NCBI GenBank assembly: GCA_018401645.1 | Contig: JAGYKK010000012.1 | Span: forward strand, 1 to 64,000 | Reading direction: 5' to 3' | Source: Mycobacterium sp. | GTDB taxonomy: Bacteria > Actinomycetota > Actinomycetes > Mycobacteriales > Mycobacteriaceae | DNA length: 64,000 nt | Part shown: positions 36,557 to 45,500 of the stretch, piece after piece | Layout of the letters: every line of letters begins with the position of its first letter | Position numbering within the stretch: the first letter of the stretch is position 1 | Program-made: the position numbers and the translations under genes | Notes under the pieces: generated by a model | Told to the model about the DNA's origin: nothing | Database searches by the model: none | Seen by the model: the letters and a program-made list of their open reading frames with translations, nothing else

Positions 36557-37735
36557 TCAGACCTTGGACGGCTTCTCGCTGCCGACGACCCACATCGAGT
36601 AGTACTGCGAACCGCCGCCATAGGCATGCCCGAGAGCCTTCTTGGCACCGGTCACCTGGTGTGCCCCGGCCTTGCCCATGACCTGGATCGCGGCCTCGGC
36701 GAAGCGGATCAGCCCTGAGGCCCCGATGGGATTCGAGGACAGCACCCCGCCGGAGGGGTTGCACGGAAGTCGGCCGCCGATCGCGGTTTCGCCGGCCTCG
36801 GTGAGTTTCCAGCCCTCGCCCTCGGGCACGAAGCCGAGGTTCTCCAGCCACATCGGCTCGAACCAGGAGAACGGGACGTAGATCTCGGCGACGTCGATTT
36901 CGTCGATCGGGCTGGTGATGCCGGACTCCTTCCAGAGCGCGGCGGCGGCGTCGCGACCGGCCTGCGGGTTGACCTGGTCACGACCGCTGAAGGCAATCGG
37001 TTCGGTCCGCAGTGCGGTGGCATGAACCCATGCCACCGGATGCCCCTCGGCGACCCGCTGGTCGGCAATGGCCTCGTCGCCGATCACCAGCGCGGCCGCA
37101 CCATCGGAGGACGGACAGGTCTCGTCGAACCGGATCGGATCCCACAGCATGTTCGACGCCATCACCTTCTCCAGCGTGATGTCCGGCTGGTGCAAATGCG
37201 CCAACGGGTTCTTAGCGCCGTTGAGCCGGTCCTTGACCGCCACCATCGCCCCGATGTTTGACGGCGCGCCGGATCGGCGGATGTATGCCCGGATCAGTGG
37301 AGCGAAGTAGCCGCCGGCCCCCGCGCCCACCGGCTTGGTGAATGGCACCGGAATCGACAAGGCCCACATGGCATTCGACTCCGACTGCTTCTCCCATGCC
37401 ACCGCCAGCACACGGTGGTACTTGCCGGACTTCACCAGGCTCGCGGCCACGACGCCGGTCGATCCACCCACCGACCCCGCGGTGTGCACCCGGATCAGCG
37501 GCTTACCCGTGGCGCCCATGGCGTCGGCCATGAACAGCTCGGGCATCATGACGCCCTCGAAGAAGTCGGGCGCCTTGCCGACGACGACGGCATCGATATC
37601 GTCGAAGGTGGACCCGCTATCGGCCAGCGCACGGTCGATGGCTTCGCGAATGAGGCCGTTCATCGATACGTCGTCGCGTTTGGCGACGTATTTGGTCTGG
37701 CCGGTGCCCAGGACTGCGGCGAGGTTCTTAGCCAT
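36557..37735 (-). CDS. ltp3: Ltp3, thiolase-like lipid-transfer/SCP-x protein
   Basis: A 392-residue SCP-x/thiolase-like protein related to Ltp2, with 'RVHTAGSVGGSTGVVAASL', 'DETCPSSDGAAALVIGD' and 'NPSGGVLSSNPIGASGLIRF'. The thiolase nucleophile position is not cysteine, so it is unlikely to be a true thiolase. The ATG overlaps the ltp4 stop. It lies in the operon DUF35-ltp4-ltp3 (transcribed right to left) under the KstR site at 39805, suggesting an aldolase or acyl-CoA lyase complex like Ltp2-ChsH2. Confidence 0.9.
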   Translation of the reverse strand: MAKNLAAVLGTGQTKYVAKRDDVSMNGLIREAIDRALADSGSTFDDIDAVVVGKAPDFFEGVMMPELFMADAMGATGKPLIRVHTAGSVGGSTGVVAASLVKSGKYHRVLAVAWEKQSESNAMWALSIPVPFTKPVGAGAGGYFAPLIRAYIRRSGAPSNIGAMVAVKDRLNGAKNPLAHLHQPDITLEKVMASNMLWDPIRFDETCPSSDGAAALVIGDEAIADQRVAEGHPVAWVHATALRTEPIAFSGRDQVNPQAGRDAAAALWKESGITSPIDEIDVAEIYVPFSWFEPMWLENLGFVPEGEGWKLTEAGETAIGGRLPCNPSGGVLSSNPIGASGLIRFAEAAIQVMGKAGAHQVTGAKKALGHAYGGGSQYYSMWVVGSEKPSKV

Positions 37736-38802
37736 CAGGCATCCTTCCCTTCGAGCACGGCGACCAGATTCTGTTGCAGCACCGGGCCGCTGGTGGCGTG
37801 CGCCAGCACTCGTTGCGCCGAGCGAGTGAAGATGTGTCGGGCGGCGAATCCGATTCGCTCGAGACCGGTGGAGAACATCGGGTTGGCGGCCAACGCGCCC
37901 CCGGACGGGTTGATCTTCGTCGAGGGTCCCAGCCCGATCGCCTCAGAGAGAATCAGCTGCTGGTGGGTGAACGGGGCGCAGATCTCGGCCACGTCGATGG
38001 ACCTGGAATCTCCGCCGGTTGCCGCACGTGCGCACGCAGCGGTGGACGCAGAGGTGGTCAGATCTCGCGCGCCGAGGACCGGGGTCTCGATGCGATGTTC
38101 GAAACCCGTGATCCAAGCCGGGTTTTCGCGAAGTTCACGGGCTCGGTCGCCGGCGGCAAGCACTATCGCCGACGCGCCGTCGGTGATCGGTGCTATGTCA
38201 TGGCGGCGCAGCGGGTCGGCGAAGTACGGCCGATCGAGCAACTCCGCGACCGTCTTGGCCGGCTTCTCGTGGTCGGTGCGCCCAGCCGCAGCGAAGCTAT
38301 CCAACGCCACCTGAGCCATCTGCTCAGACGTCCACTTGCCGGCGTCGAGGCCGAGACGGGCCTGCAGGCCGGCCATCGACACCGCATCCGGCATCAGTGG
38401 AGCGACTGTGTAGGGATCGGTCTGCAAAGCCAGCACCCGGCGCAACGTTCCGGCGCTTGATTTGCCGAAGCCGTACACCAGTGCGGTGTCGACCTCGCCG
38501 GTGAGGATCTTGATGTAGGCCTCGTACAGCGCCCATGCGGCGTCCATCTCGACGTGGCTCTCGTTGATCGGTGGTACCGCGCCGATGGCGTCGATCGCGG
38601 AGAGAAACGAAAAAGCGCGCCCGGCAAGGTAATCCGAGGACCCGGAGCACCAGAACCCGATGTCGGTCTGCTTGATGCCCAACTCCGCGTAGAGTTCGGC
38701 GAAGCAGGGCATCAACATTTCGATGCCATTGGTGGTACCTGCGGTGCGCCTCACGTGCGGCGCGTGGGCGAAGCCGACGACGGCTACCTCGCGGTCAGTC
38801 AT
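37735..38802 (-). CDS. ltp4: Ltp4, thiolase-like lipid-transfer/SCP-x protein
   Basis: A 355-residue paralog of Ltp3 with 'GFWCSGSSDYLAGRAFSF', 'DIAPITDGASAIVLAAGDRA' and 'INPSGGALAANPMFSTGLERI'. Two different thiolase-like subunits side by side suggest a heteromer. It begins 12 bases after the DUF35 gene. The substrate is unknown; KstR control ties it to cholesterol or side-chain-modified sterols. Confidence 0.9.
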   Translation of the reverse strand: MTDREVAVVGFAHAPHVRRTAGTTNGIEMLMPCFAELYAELGIKQTDIGFWCSGSSDYLAGRAFSFLSAIDAIGAVPPINESHVEMDAAWALYEAYIKILTGEVDTALVYGFGKSSAGTLRRVLALQTDPYTVAPLMPDAVSMAGLQARLGLDAGKWTSEQMAQVALDSFAAAGRTDHEKPAKTVAELLDRPYFADPLRRHDIAPITDGASAIVLAAGDRARELRENPAWITGFEHRIETPVLGARDLTTSASTAACARAATGGDSRSIDVAEICAPFTHQQLILSEAIGLGPSTKINPSGGALAANPMFSTGLERIGFAARHIFTRSAQRVLAHATSGPVLQQNLVAVLEGKDA

Positions 38803-38814
38803 TGATCGCCTCTT

Positions 38815-39795
38815 CTAGAGATGGTGCTTGAAGGTGTCGTACTCGGCGTCCGGCTCGCCTGTGGGCCGGAAGTGTTCTATGTTGTCGATCCCGAGATCCC
38901 ACTCCTCGCGGGGTTTCCATACCGCTTCGACGCGCATGCCCATCCGGACGTCGGCGGCGTCGATCTCGGTGACCAGATGCAGGAATGGAATGTCGGCACC
39001 GTCGAGCAGGACGTAAGCCGCCACGTACGGCGGTTTGATGCGCTGCCCGGCGAACGGGATGTTGATGATCGCAAACGTCGTCACGGTGCCTTTATCGGAC
39101 AGTTCGACGAAGTGGTCGAGAACCTGTCCGGTGGCCGGATCAGCCTCCCGCGGTGGGAAATACACCTTGCCGTCTTTCGACGACGTAGCGCCGAGGAGCT
39201 TGCCTTTCTGTAGCGCACGCAGGTAGATGCTCTCCGGCGCCGAGGCGGTGTGCTGCACCTCCAATCGCGCCGGGCATATCATCAGCGTGACCGGGTCGCG
39301 GCCGTCGGCGGCGTCGCTGACCGGTTCGGCGTCCTCGCCGGCCACGAAGTACGCGATGTCGGTGATAGCCCCGACTGGCTCGTCCACCCAGTGGGCGTGC
39401 ACCCGGTCCCCGGTCTTGACCTCACCGTCGACCGCATGCAGCAGAGCGGTGTCGGCGCCGTCGAGTTTGATCAGCGCCCAGGCGAACGGACGGTCGAGTG
39501 GCTGGCCATCGAGCGGTTCGGGTTGCCAGGTCCACGACAGCACCGTCCCGACACTGGAAACTTCCACCATCTCGCTCAGTGGCGCATAGGTGACCGGGTC
39601 GTATTCCGCGGCCGGGACCAGTACCCGCCCGTCGGTGCCCCGCACCCCGAGGATGCGCCGGCTGCGCAGAGCGGTAAAAAACGAACTCAGCGTCGGTCCG
39701 ACTGAACGGGTGTAGTCGAAAGAGAACCGCAGTGGCGCCGAAAGCGGTGGTTCGTGGGATTCAATCAGGGCCGGGGTGCGTTGGCGGACGGTCAC
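38815..39795 (-). CDS. Tandem DUF35/OB-fold protein, Rv3521 ortholog
   Basis: A 326-residue protein made of two DUF35-type halves. The first is about residues 10-160 ('SAPLRFSFDYTRSVGP', 'EVSSVGTVLSWTWQPEP', 'ALIKLDGADTALLHAVD'). The second is about 175-315 ('YLRALQKGKLLGATSSKDG', 'SDKGTVTTFAIINIPFAG', 'YVLLDGADIPFLHLV'). Neither has the zinc ribbon. The frame is open to 40266, but GTG 39795 fits the ortholog and sits ten bases from the operator. By analogy with ChsH2-DUF35 and Ltp2 it probably scaffolds Ltp3 and Ltp4. Confidence 0.88.
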   Translation of the reverse strand: MTVRQRTPALIESHEPPLSAPLRFSFDYTRSVGPTLSSFFTALRSRRILGVRGTDGRVLVPAAEYDPVTYAPLSEMVEVSSVGTVLSWTWQPEPLDGQPLDRPFAWALIKLDGADTALLHAVDGEVKTGDRVHAHWVDEPVGAITDIAYFVAGEDAEPVSDAADGRDPVTLMICPARLEVQHTASAPESIYLRALQKGKLLGATSSKDGKVYFPPREADPATGQVLDHFVELSDKGTVTTFAIINIPFAGQRIKPPYVAAYVLLDGADIPFLHLVTEIDAADVRMGMRVEAVWKPREEWDLGIDNIEHFRPTGEPDAEYDTFKHHL

Positions 39796-39804
39796 AGCAT
39801 CGAG

Positions 39805-39818
39805 TAGAACAGGTTCTA
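39805..39818. promoter_or_regulatory. KstR operator between the DUF35 gene and the F420-type oxidoreductase
   Basis: TAGAACAGGTTCTA is palindromic and fits TnnAACnnGTTnnA; the centre is AG instead of the common AC. It separates the minus-strand DUF35-ltp4-ltp3 operon (start 39795) from the plus-strand oxidoreductase (start 39865). Confidence 0.88.
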
Positions 39819-39864
39819 GTAATCGTGGCAAGAATCGCCCTCCTGGGGCGGAAAGGCGGCACAG

Positions 39865-40895
39865 GTGAAGCTGGGTCTGCAACTTGGGTACTGGAGTGCG
39901 CAGCCTCCGCCAATCACGCCGAACTGGTGGCTGCCGCCGAGGCCGCGAACTTTCGACACGGTGTTCACCGCCGAGGCGTGGGGCTCGGACGCGTTCACTC
40001 CGCTGGCCTGGTGGGACGAGAGACCACCCGGATGCGGCTGGGCACCTCGGTGGTGCAACTCTCCGGGCCCGGCACCCCGACCGCGTGTGCGATGGCGTCG
40101 CTGACGCTCGATCATCTTCGGGCGGGCGGCATATTCTGGGTCTTGGCGTGTCCGGTCCGCAGGTGGTGGAGGGGTGGTACGGCCAGCGGTTTCCGCCGCT
40201 GGCCCGCACCCGGGAGTACATCGATATCGTCCGCCAGGTATGGGCGCGGCAGGCCCCGGTGACCAACGCCGGTCCGCACTATCCGCTGCCGCTGACCGGT
40301 GAGGGCACCACCGGCCTGGGTAAGGCGCTCAAGCCGATCGTGCATCCACTGCGCGCCGATATCCCCATCATGCTGGGCGCGGAGGGTCCGAAGAACGTCG
40401 CGATGGCGGCTGAGATCTGCGACGGCTGGTTGCCGATCTTTTACTCCCCGCGGATCGCCGACATGTACAACGAATGGCTCGATGAGGGCTTCGCCCGTCC
40501 CGGTGCGCGCCGCACCCGTGAGGACTTCGAGATTTGCGCCACCGCGCAGGTGGTCATCACCGACGACCGTGCCGGGACCTTCGAGATGATGAAGCCCTTC
40601 GTCGCGCTCTACATGGGTGGGATGGGTTCTGAGGACACCAATTTCCATGCGGAGGTGTATCGGCGGATGGGGTACGGCCAGGTCGTCGACGACGTCACCA
40701 GCTAAGTTCCGGTCGGGCCAGCGCGACGAGGCCGCCGCAGTCATTCCCGACGAACTCGTCGACGACGCCGCGATCGTGGGCGACATCGACCACGCACGCA
40801 AACAGATCGCCCTCTGGGAGGCCGCCGGCGTCACCATGATGGTCGTCGGCGCGCGCAGCCCCGAGCAGATCAACGAACTCGCAGCGCTGCTCTAG
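39865..40895 (+). pseudogene. LLM-class F420-dependent oxidoreductase (Rv3520c ortholog), frame broken five times
   Basis: Starting at GTG 39865 ('MKLGLQLGYWSAQPP'), the protein is recovered only by crossing frames: 'NHAELVAAAEAANF', 'DTVFTAEAWGSDAFTPLAWW', 'RMRLGTSVVQLSGPG', then a long intact part from 'SGGRHILGLGVSGPQVVEGW' to 'GQVVDDVT', and finally 'KFRSGQRDEAAAVIPDEL' to the stop at 40895. The needed corrections are one missing base near 39910, an extra C at 39954, a missing G near 40014, a missing T near 40117 and an extra A at 40700. The family is luciferase-like, F420-dependent. The perfect residual conservation favours sequence error over decay. Confidence 0.82.
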
Positions 40896-40915
40896 GGGAT
40901 TGCTTGCGAGTCGGC

Positions 40916-40929
40916 TAGAACACGTTCTA
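40916..40929. promoter_or_regulatory. KstR operator in a convergent intergenic region
   Basis: TAGAACACGTTCTA is a perfect site but lies between the 3' ends of two convergent genes (stops at 40895 and 40955). TAGATT at 40928-40933 is followed by six bases and GTG at 40940, the same leaderless layout as fadD19. A plus-strand transcript from here would run antisense through the 40955-41674 gene toward cyp142 at 41731. Confidence 0.88.
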
Positions 40930-40954
40930 GATTGGCCGGGTGGAGACCCGGTGT

Positions 40955-41674
40955 TCAGCCCAGGATGTTGGGGTCGCCGAACGTCATGTCCACGTTGCCG
41001 ACCGATCCGGACATCATCGGGCGCTTTGGGAGACCGAGGGAGGCGAGTTCCTTCGCGTAGGGATGATCCCCGAGGCGAAGGGTCGCGCCGCCGGGTCGGA
41101 AACGCACACCGGAATTGACCATTTCCCACGGCACCTCACGGGTGGTGCCATCGGCGTAGGTGTAGGTCTTGAGCACCTGCGGACCCGAACGCAGCGACGG
41201 GATCGGCAGCCCGCGTCTGAACTGCATGGCGGCGATGAGGGAACCGCCCTCGGACACTTCGAATCCGAACGTTCCCGAGTCGCGCACGCGGAAATCCGCC
41301 ATGATTTTTGGGAATCCCCAGATGGTGCGGCCTGCTTCGAGGGTAAACGCTTGATCAACCGGCAGATGGTGGATGAATGCCGCGGCGTCGGCCAGAGCTT
41401 TGAGGCCGCCGGCGGTCGACCCCGGCGGATTCACCATGATGCAGGTACCGAACTCGTTGTAGCTGCCGAGGTCTCCGTCGATGTAGCGGGCGAGCATCAA
41501 CGTCACCACAGCCCGGCCCGGGCGGAATTCGCAGACCTTCAGGCCGCTGTAGTCGATGAGCCGCTGAGTTGCGTCTGCGGGAACCGAGAACATCGCGGTG
41601 TGTACGTCGGCTTTGCGGACTCGCACGGGCATCGTCAGCACGGTTCCGGCAATGGTGTGTTGGGCTGCGGGCAT
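40955..41674 (-). CDS. Acetoacetate-decarboxylase-like protein, Rv3519 ortholog
   Basis: A 239-residue protein of the acetoacetate decarboxylase-like superfamily, with 'PVDQAFTLEAGRTIWGFPKI', 'SLIAAMQFRRGLPIPS' and 'GNVDMTFGDPNILG'. The Schiff-base lysine of true decarboxylases is not obvious, so catalysis is uncertain. The ATG at 41674 fits the ortholog start; the frame is open to 41878. It is divergent from cyp142, and no KstR operator lies in the 56-base gap between them. Confidence 0.82.
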   Translation of the reverse strand: MPAAQHTIAGTVLTMPVRVRKADVHTAMFSVPADATQRLIDYSGLKVCEFRPGRAVVTLMLARYIDGDLGSYNEFGTCIMVNPPGSTAGGLKALADAAAFIHHLPVDQAFTLEAGRTIWGFPKIMADFRVRDSGTFGFEVSEGGSLIAAMQFRRGLPIPSLRSGPQVLKTYTYADGTTREVPWEMVNSGVRFRPGGATLRLGDHPYAKELASLGLPKRPMMSGSVGNVDMTFGDPNILG

Positions 41675-41730
41675 GTAGATACTGTAGGCCGCGCCGATCC
41701 GGGGCAAGTGAAGATCGTGGAAGGTAATCG

Positions 41731-42940
41731 ATGACTGCAATCCATCGCAGCAAACCGGACGTCGATCTGACGGACGGCAACTTCTTCGCCGACGGCGGCG
41801 CCCGCGAGGCGTACCGCTGGATGCGATCCAACGAGCCGGTGTTCCGGGATCGGAACGGCCTTGCCGCCGCGGCGACATACCAGGCGGTGCTTGACGCCGA
41901 ACGCAACCCGGAATTGTTCTCCTCGGCTGGCGGTATCCGCCCGGACAATCCGGCCATGCCGTACATGATCGACATGGACGATCCCGCGCACCTTTTGCGG
42001 CGCAAGCTTGTCAACGCCGGGTTCACCCGCAAGCGGGTGACCGATAAGGCCGCCGGTATCGACACCCTGTGCGACGCGCTCATCGACGCGGTGTGCGAGC
42101 GAGGGGAGTGCGATTTCGTCCGCGATCTTGCCGCGCCGCTGCCGATGGCCGTCATTGGCGACATGCTCGGGGTGCTGCCGGAAGACCGGGCGACGCTGCT
42201 GAAGTGGTCTGATGATTTGGTGTGCGGTCTGAGTGCAACCGCCGACGAGGCAACCCTGCAGGCGGTCATGGAGGCCTTCGCCGGCTATACCGCGTTCACC
42301 ATGGAGACCATTGCCAAGCGCCGCGCCGAGCCGACCGATGACCTGTTCTCCATCCTGGTCAATGCCGAGGTCGACGGCGAACAACTCTCCGATGACGAGA
42401 TCCTTTACGAGACGCTGCTGATCCTGATCGGCGGTGACGAGACCACCCGTCACACGCTGTCGGGGGGCACCGAACAGCTTCTCCGTCATCGTGATCAGTG
42501 GGAGCAGTTGGTGGCTGACGCTGCGCTGATACCAGGGGCGATGGAGGAGATGCTGCGTTGGACCTCGCCGGTGAAGAACATGTGTCGGATGGCCACCGCC
42601 GATACTGAATTCCACGGTACGGCGCTGCGTGAGGGCGACAAGATGATGCTGTTGTTCGAGTCGGCGAACTTCGACGAAGCGGTGTTCGGTGATCCGGAGA
42701 ATTTCCGCATCGATCGGAACCCGAACAGCCATGTGGCGTTCGGTTTCGGGACGCATTTCTGTTTGGGTAATCAGCTGGCCCGGCTGGAACTCAGCACGAT
42801 GACCCGCAAGATTCTTCAGCGCCTGCCCGACCTGCGACTGGCTGACGACACGAGGCTGCCGGCTGCGGCCGGCGAACTTCGTCAGCGGGCTGGAGAAGAT
42901 GCCGGTGGTTTTTACCCCGATCAAGCCGGTGCTGGCCTAG
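41731..42940 (+). CDS. cyp142: Cytochrome P450 Cyp142, cholesterol side-chain hydroxylase, with a 3' frameshift
   Basis: A P450 with the I-helix GGDETTR (residues 234-240), ExxR in 'MEEMLRWTSP' and haem loop FGFGTHFCLGNQLARLEL (Cys344). Cyp142 oxidises the cholesterol side-chain end with stereochemistry opposite to Cyp125 and can back it up. As sequenced, the frame runs past its end to 43035. Removing one G at about 42862 restores 'LRPANFVSGLEKMPVVFTP' and a TAG at 42938-42940, the expected C-terminus, so I end it there. The start is ATG 41731. Confidence 0.92.
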
Positions 42941-42955
42941 CGTCGCTCCGAGCGA

Positions 42956-43013
42956 CGAGCGTGGGCCTGGGGTACCGAACCCGGGCGTTGTGTGTGCACA
43001 ACACCCACGCTCG
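42956..43013. terminator. Large hairpin between convergent cyp142 and echA19
   Basis: CGAGCGTGGG (42956-42965) pairs with CCCACGCTCG (43004-43013). A nested stem GTTGTG (42987-42992) and CACAAC (42997-43002) lies inside. It is placed exactly between two 3' ends, so it is probably a bidirectional terminator; there is no long T-run. Confidence 0.6.
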
Positions 43014-43021
43014 GAGGCGGA

Positions 43022-43804
43022 CTAGCGCATCTTGAACTGCGGGGCGCGCTTCTCCTTGAACGCCATCGGCCCCTCCTTGGCATCCTCGGAGAGAAACACT
43101 TCGATGCCGATTTTGGTGTCGATTTTGAAAGCGTCGTTCTCGTGCAGTCCCTCGGTCTCACGGATCGAGCGCAGGATGGCTTGCACCGCCAGTGGGCCGT
43201 TGGCCGCGACCACGTCGGCGATCTCCAATGCCTTTTCCAGCGCTTGGCCGTCGGGTACGACGTGGCCGATGAGTCCCATCTCGAGGGCCTCGGCGGCGGT
43301 GATGTGTCGCCCGGTCAGCAACAGTTCGCAGGCGACCGTATAGGGAATCTGGCGCACCAGGCGCACCGCCGACCCGCCCATCGGGTAGAGACTCCATTTT
43401 GCCTCGGAGATGCCGAACTTCGCGCTTTCGGCGGCCACCCGGATATCGGTGCCCTGCAGGATCTCGGTTCCGCCCGCGATGGCCGGGCCCTCGACGGCGG
43501 CGATCAATGGCTTGGTGAGTCGGCGGCCCTTGAGTAGGCCGTCAATGCGGGTCGGGTCGTAGCCGCCGCTCTTAAAGGAGTCGCCCGGGGGCGCCTTGGT
43601 GGCCGCCTTGAGGTCCATGCCCGCGCAGAAATAGCCGCCGGCCCCGGTGAGGACACAGACCCGGATATCGGGATCGTTGTCGACGCGGTCCCAGGCCTCG
43701 ACCATGATCGAGAGCATCTCCCCAGAAAGCGCGTTGCGCGCCTCGGGCCGGTTCATCGTCACGATGAGGGTGTGTTCGCGTTGTTCGATGAGGGCGTCGG
43801 CCAT
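43022..43804 (-). CDS. echA19: Steroid enoyl-CoA hydratase EchA19
   Basis: A 260-residue crotonase with oxyanion-hole segments '[15 protein letters not shown]' (residues 57-71) and '[15 protein letters not shown]'. EchA19 hydrates C24 (and C22) steroid enoyl-CoAs in side-chain beta-oxidation. The open frame extends to 43954, but ATG 43804 has GGCGGAG upstream and lies downstream of the operator. It is divergent from fadD19 through the KstR site at 43841. Confidence 0.93.
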   Translation of the reverse strand: MADALIEQREHTLIVTMNRPEARNALSGEMLSIMVEAWDRVDNDPDIRVCVLTGAGGYFCAGMDLKAATKAPPGDSFKSGGYDPTRIDGLLKGRRLTKPLIAAVEGPAIAGGTEILQGTDIRVAAESAKFGISEAKWSLYPMGGSAVRLVRQIPYTVACELLLTGRHITAAEALEMGLIGHVVPDGQALEKALEIADVVAANGPLAVQAILRSIRETEGLHENDAFKIDTKIGIEVFLSEDAKEGPMAFKEKRAPQFKMR

Positions 43805-43840
43805 CGTTCTCCGCCTTCCGGTCGCGAGGTTGAGAAAAAA

Positions 43841-43854
43841 TGTAACACGTTCTA
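43841..43854. promoter_or_regulatory. KstR operator between echA19 and fadD19
   Basis: TGTAACACGTTCTA is a full consensus match. Both flanks hold a -10-like hexamer: TACATT on the minus strand (43839-43844) for echA19, and TAGTTT on the plus strand (43853-43858), seven bases before the fadD19 GTG. One bound repressor could block both promoters. Confidence 0.92.
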
Positions 43855-43865
43855 GTTTAGATTCC

Positions 43866-45500
43866 GTGGCCCTGAACATTGCAGATCTTGCCGAGCACGC
43901 CATCGACGCCGTGCCTGACCGTATCGCCCTGATCTGCGGGAATGAGGCGATCACCTACGCCGAACTCGAGGAGAAGGCGAATCGGTTCGCCCACTACCTC
44001 ATTGACCACGGCGTGAAGAAGGACGACAAGGTCGGGCTGTACTGCCGCAACAGGATCGAGATCGTCATCGCGATGCTGGGCACCATCAAGGCCGGTGCGA
44101 TCCTGGTCAATGTCAACTTCCGCTATGTCGAAGCTGAGTTGCGTTACCTGTTCGAGAACTCCGACATGGTCGCACTGGTGCACGAGCGTCAGTACTCCGA
44201 CCGGGTGGCCAATGTGCTGCCGGAAGTCCCTAACGTCAAGACGGTGCTCGTCGTGGAAGACGGCAGCGACGCCGACTACCGGCGCTATGGCGGGGTGGAG
44301 TTCCACGAGGCGATCGCCACTGGTTCTCCCGCGCGGGATTTCGGTGAGCGCAGCGCCGACGATATCTACCTGCTCTACACCGGTGGCACAACCGGGTTCC
44401 CCAAGGGCGTCATGTGGCGTCACGAGGACATCTATCGTGTGCTGCTCGGCGGAACCGACTTCGCCACCGGCGAATTCGTCGCCGATGAGTATGACCACGC
44501 CAGGCAGGCGGCCGCCGGGCCTGCGATGATCCGATACTCGATCCCGCCGATGATCCACGGGGCGACGCAGTCAGCCACCTGGATGTCACTGTTCAGCGGT
44601 CAAACCGCAATTCTGGCACCGGAATTCGATGCCGAAGATGTGTGGAGCACCATTGAAAAACACAAGGTGAACCTGCTGTTCTTCACCGGCGACGCGATGG
44701 CTCGTCCGCTACTCGATGCACTGGAGGACTCCGAGCGCGACCTGTCGTCCTTGTTCCTGCTTGCCAGCACCGCGGCGTTGTTCTCGCCCAGTCTCAAGGA
44801 GCGATTCCTCGAATTGCTGCCCGGCCGGGTCATCACCGATTCCATCGGTTCCTCCGAAACCGGATTCGGCGGCAGCAGCATCGTGGCCAAGGGACAGACC
44901 GGCGGAGGTGGCCCGCGGGTCACCATCGATAAGAAGACCGTTGTGCTCGACGACGACGGCAACGAGGTCAAGCCCGGCTCGGGCGTTCGCGGAATCCTGG
45001 CCAAGCGAGGCAATATTCCGGTCGGTTACTACAAAGACGAGAAGAAGACCGCCGAGACCTTCCGCACCATCAACGGCGTGCGTTACGCGATTCCGGGCGA
45101 CTACGCCCGGGTCGAGTCCGACGGCACGGTGACCATGCTGGGTCGGGGTTCGGTGTCGATCAACACTGGTGGCGAGAAGGTGTATCCCGAGGAGGTCGAA
45201 GCGGCACTGAAGGGTCACCCGGACGTGTTTGACGCACTCGTCGTCGGGGTACCTGACCCGCGCTTCGGTCAGCATGTCGCGGCGGTCGTCGCGCCGCGAA
45301 GAGGTACGTCCCCGACGCTGGCCGACTTGGATGCGTTCGTGCGCAGCACGATTGCGGGCTACAAGGTTCCCCGAAGCCTGTGGATCGTCAACGAGGTGAA
45401 GCGTTCGCCCGCCGGCAAACCCGACTACACGTGGGCGCGCCAACAGACGGAGGCGCGACCCGCCGACGAGGTGCACTCCAAGCATGTGGGTCCGAAATGA
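43866..45500 (+). CDS. fadD19: Steroid-CoA ligase FadD19
   Basis: A 544-residue ANL synthetase. The AMP-binding loop is [11 protein letters not shown] (residues 171-181), with '[13 protein letters not shown]', '[19 protein letters not shown]' and the C-terminal '[13 protein letters not shown]' catalytic lysine. FadD19 loads CoA on C26/C27 steroid carboxylates and is essential for C24-branched sterols in actinobacteria. The GTG at 43866 starts seven bases after TAGTTT, so the mRNA is likely leaderless. The downstream gene overlaps by four bases. Confidence 0.94.
   Translation: MALNIADLAEHAIDAVPDRIALICGNEAITYAELEEKANRFAHYLIDHGVKKDDKVGLYCRNRIEIVIAMLGTIKAGAILVNVNFRYVEAELRYLFENSDMVALVHERQYSDRVANVLPEVPNVKTVLVVEDGSDADYRRYGGVEFHEAIATGSPARDFGERSADDIYLLYTGGTTGFPKGVMWRHEDIYRVLLGGTDFATGEFVADEYDHARQAAAGPAMIRYSIPPMIHGATQSATWMSLFSGQTAILAPEFDAEDVWSTIEKHKVNLLFFTGDAMARPLLDALEDSERDLSSLFLLASTAALFSPSLKERFLELLPGRVITDSIGSSETGFGGSSIVAKGQTGGGGPRVTIDKKTVVLDDDGNEVKPGSGVRGILAKRGNIPVGYYKDEKKTAETFRTINGVRYAIPGDYARVESDGTVTMLGRGSVSINTGGEKVYPEEVEAALKGHPDVFDALVVGVPDPRFGQHVAAVVAPRRGTSPTLADLDAFVRSTIAGYKVPRSLWIVNEVKRSPAGKPDYTWARQQTEARPADEVHSKHVGPK

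Noticed and set aside
41675-41730. Possible KstR site between the Rv3519-like gene and cyp142
   Set aside because: I read the whole gap and no TnnAACnnGTTnnA match, even with one mismatch in the half-sites, is present.
40940-41734. 264-codon frame antisense to the Rv3519-like gene as a protein gene
   Set aside because: The translated sequence has no recognisable domain and the opposite strand encodes a conserved protein. I keep only the promoter observation, not a CDS call.
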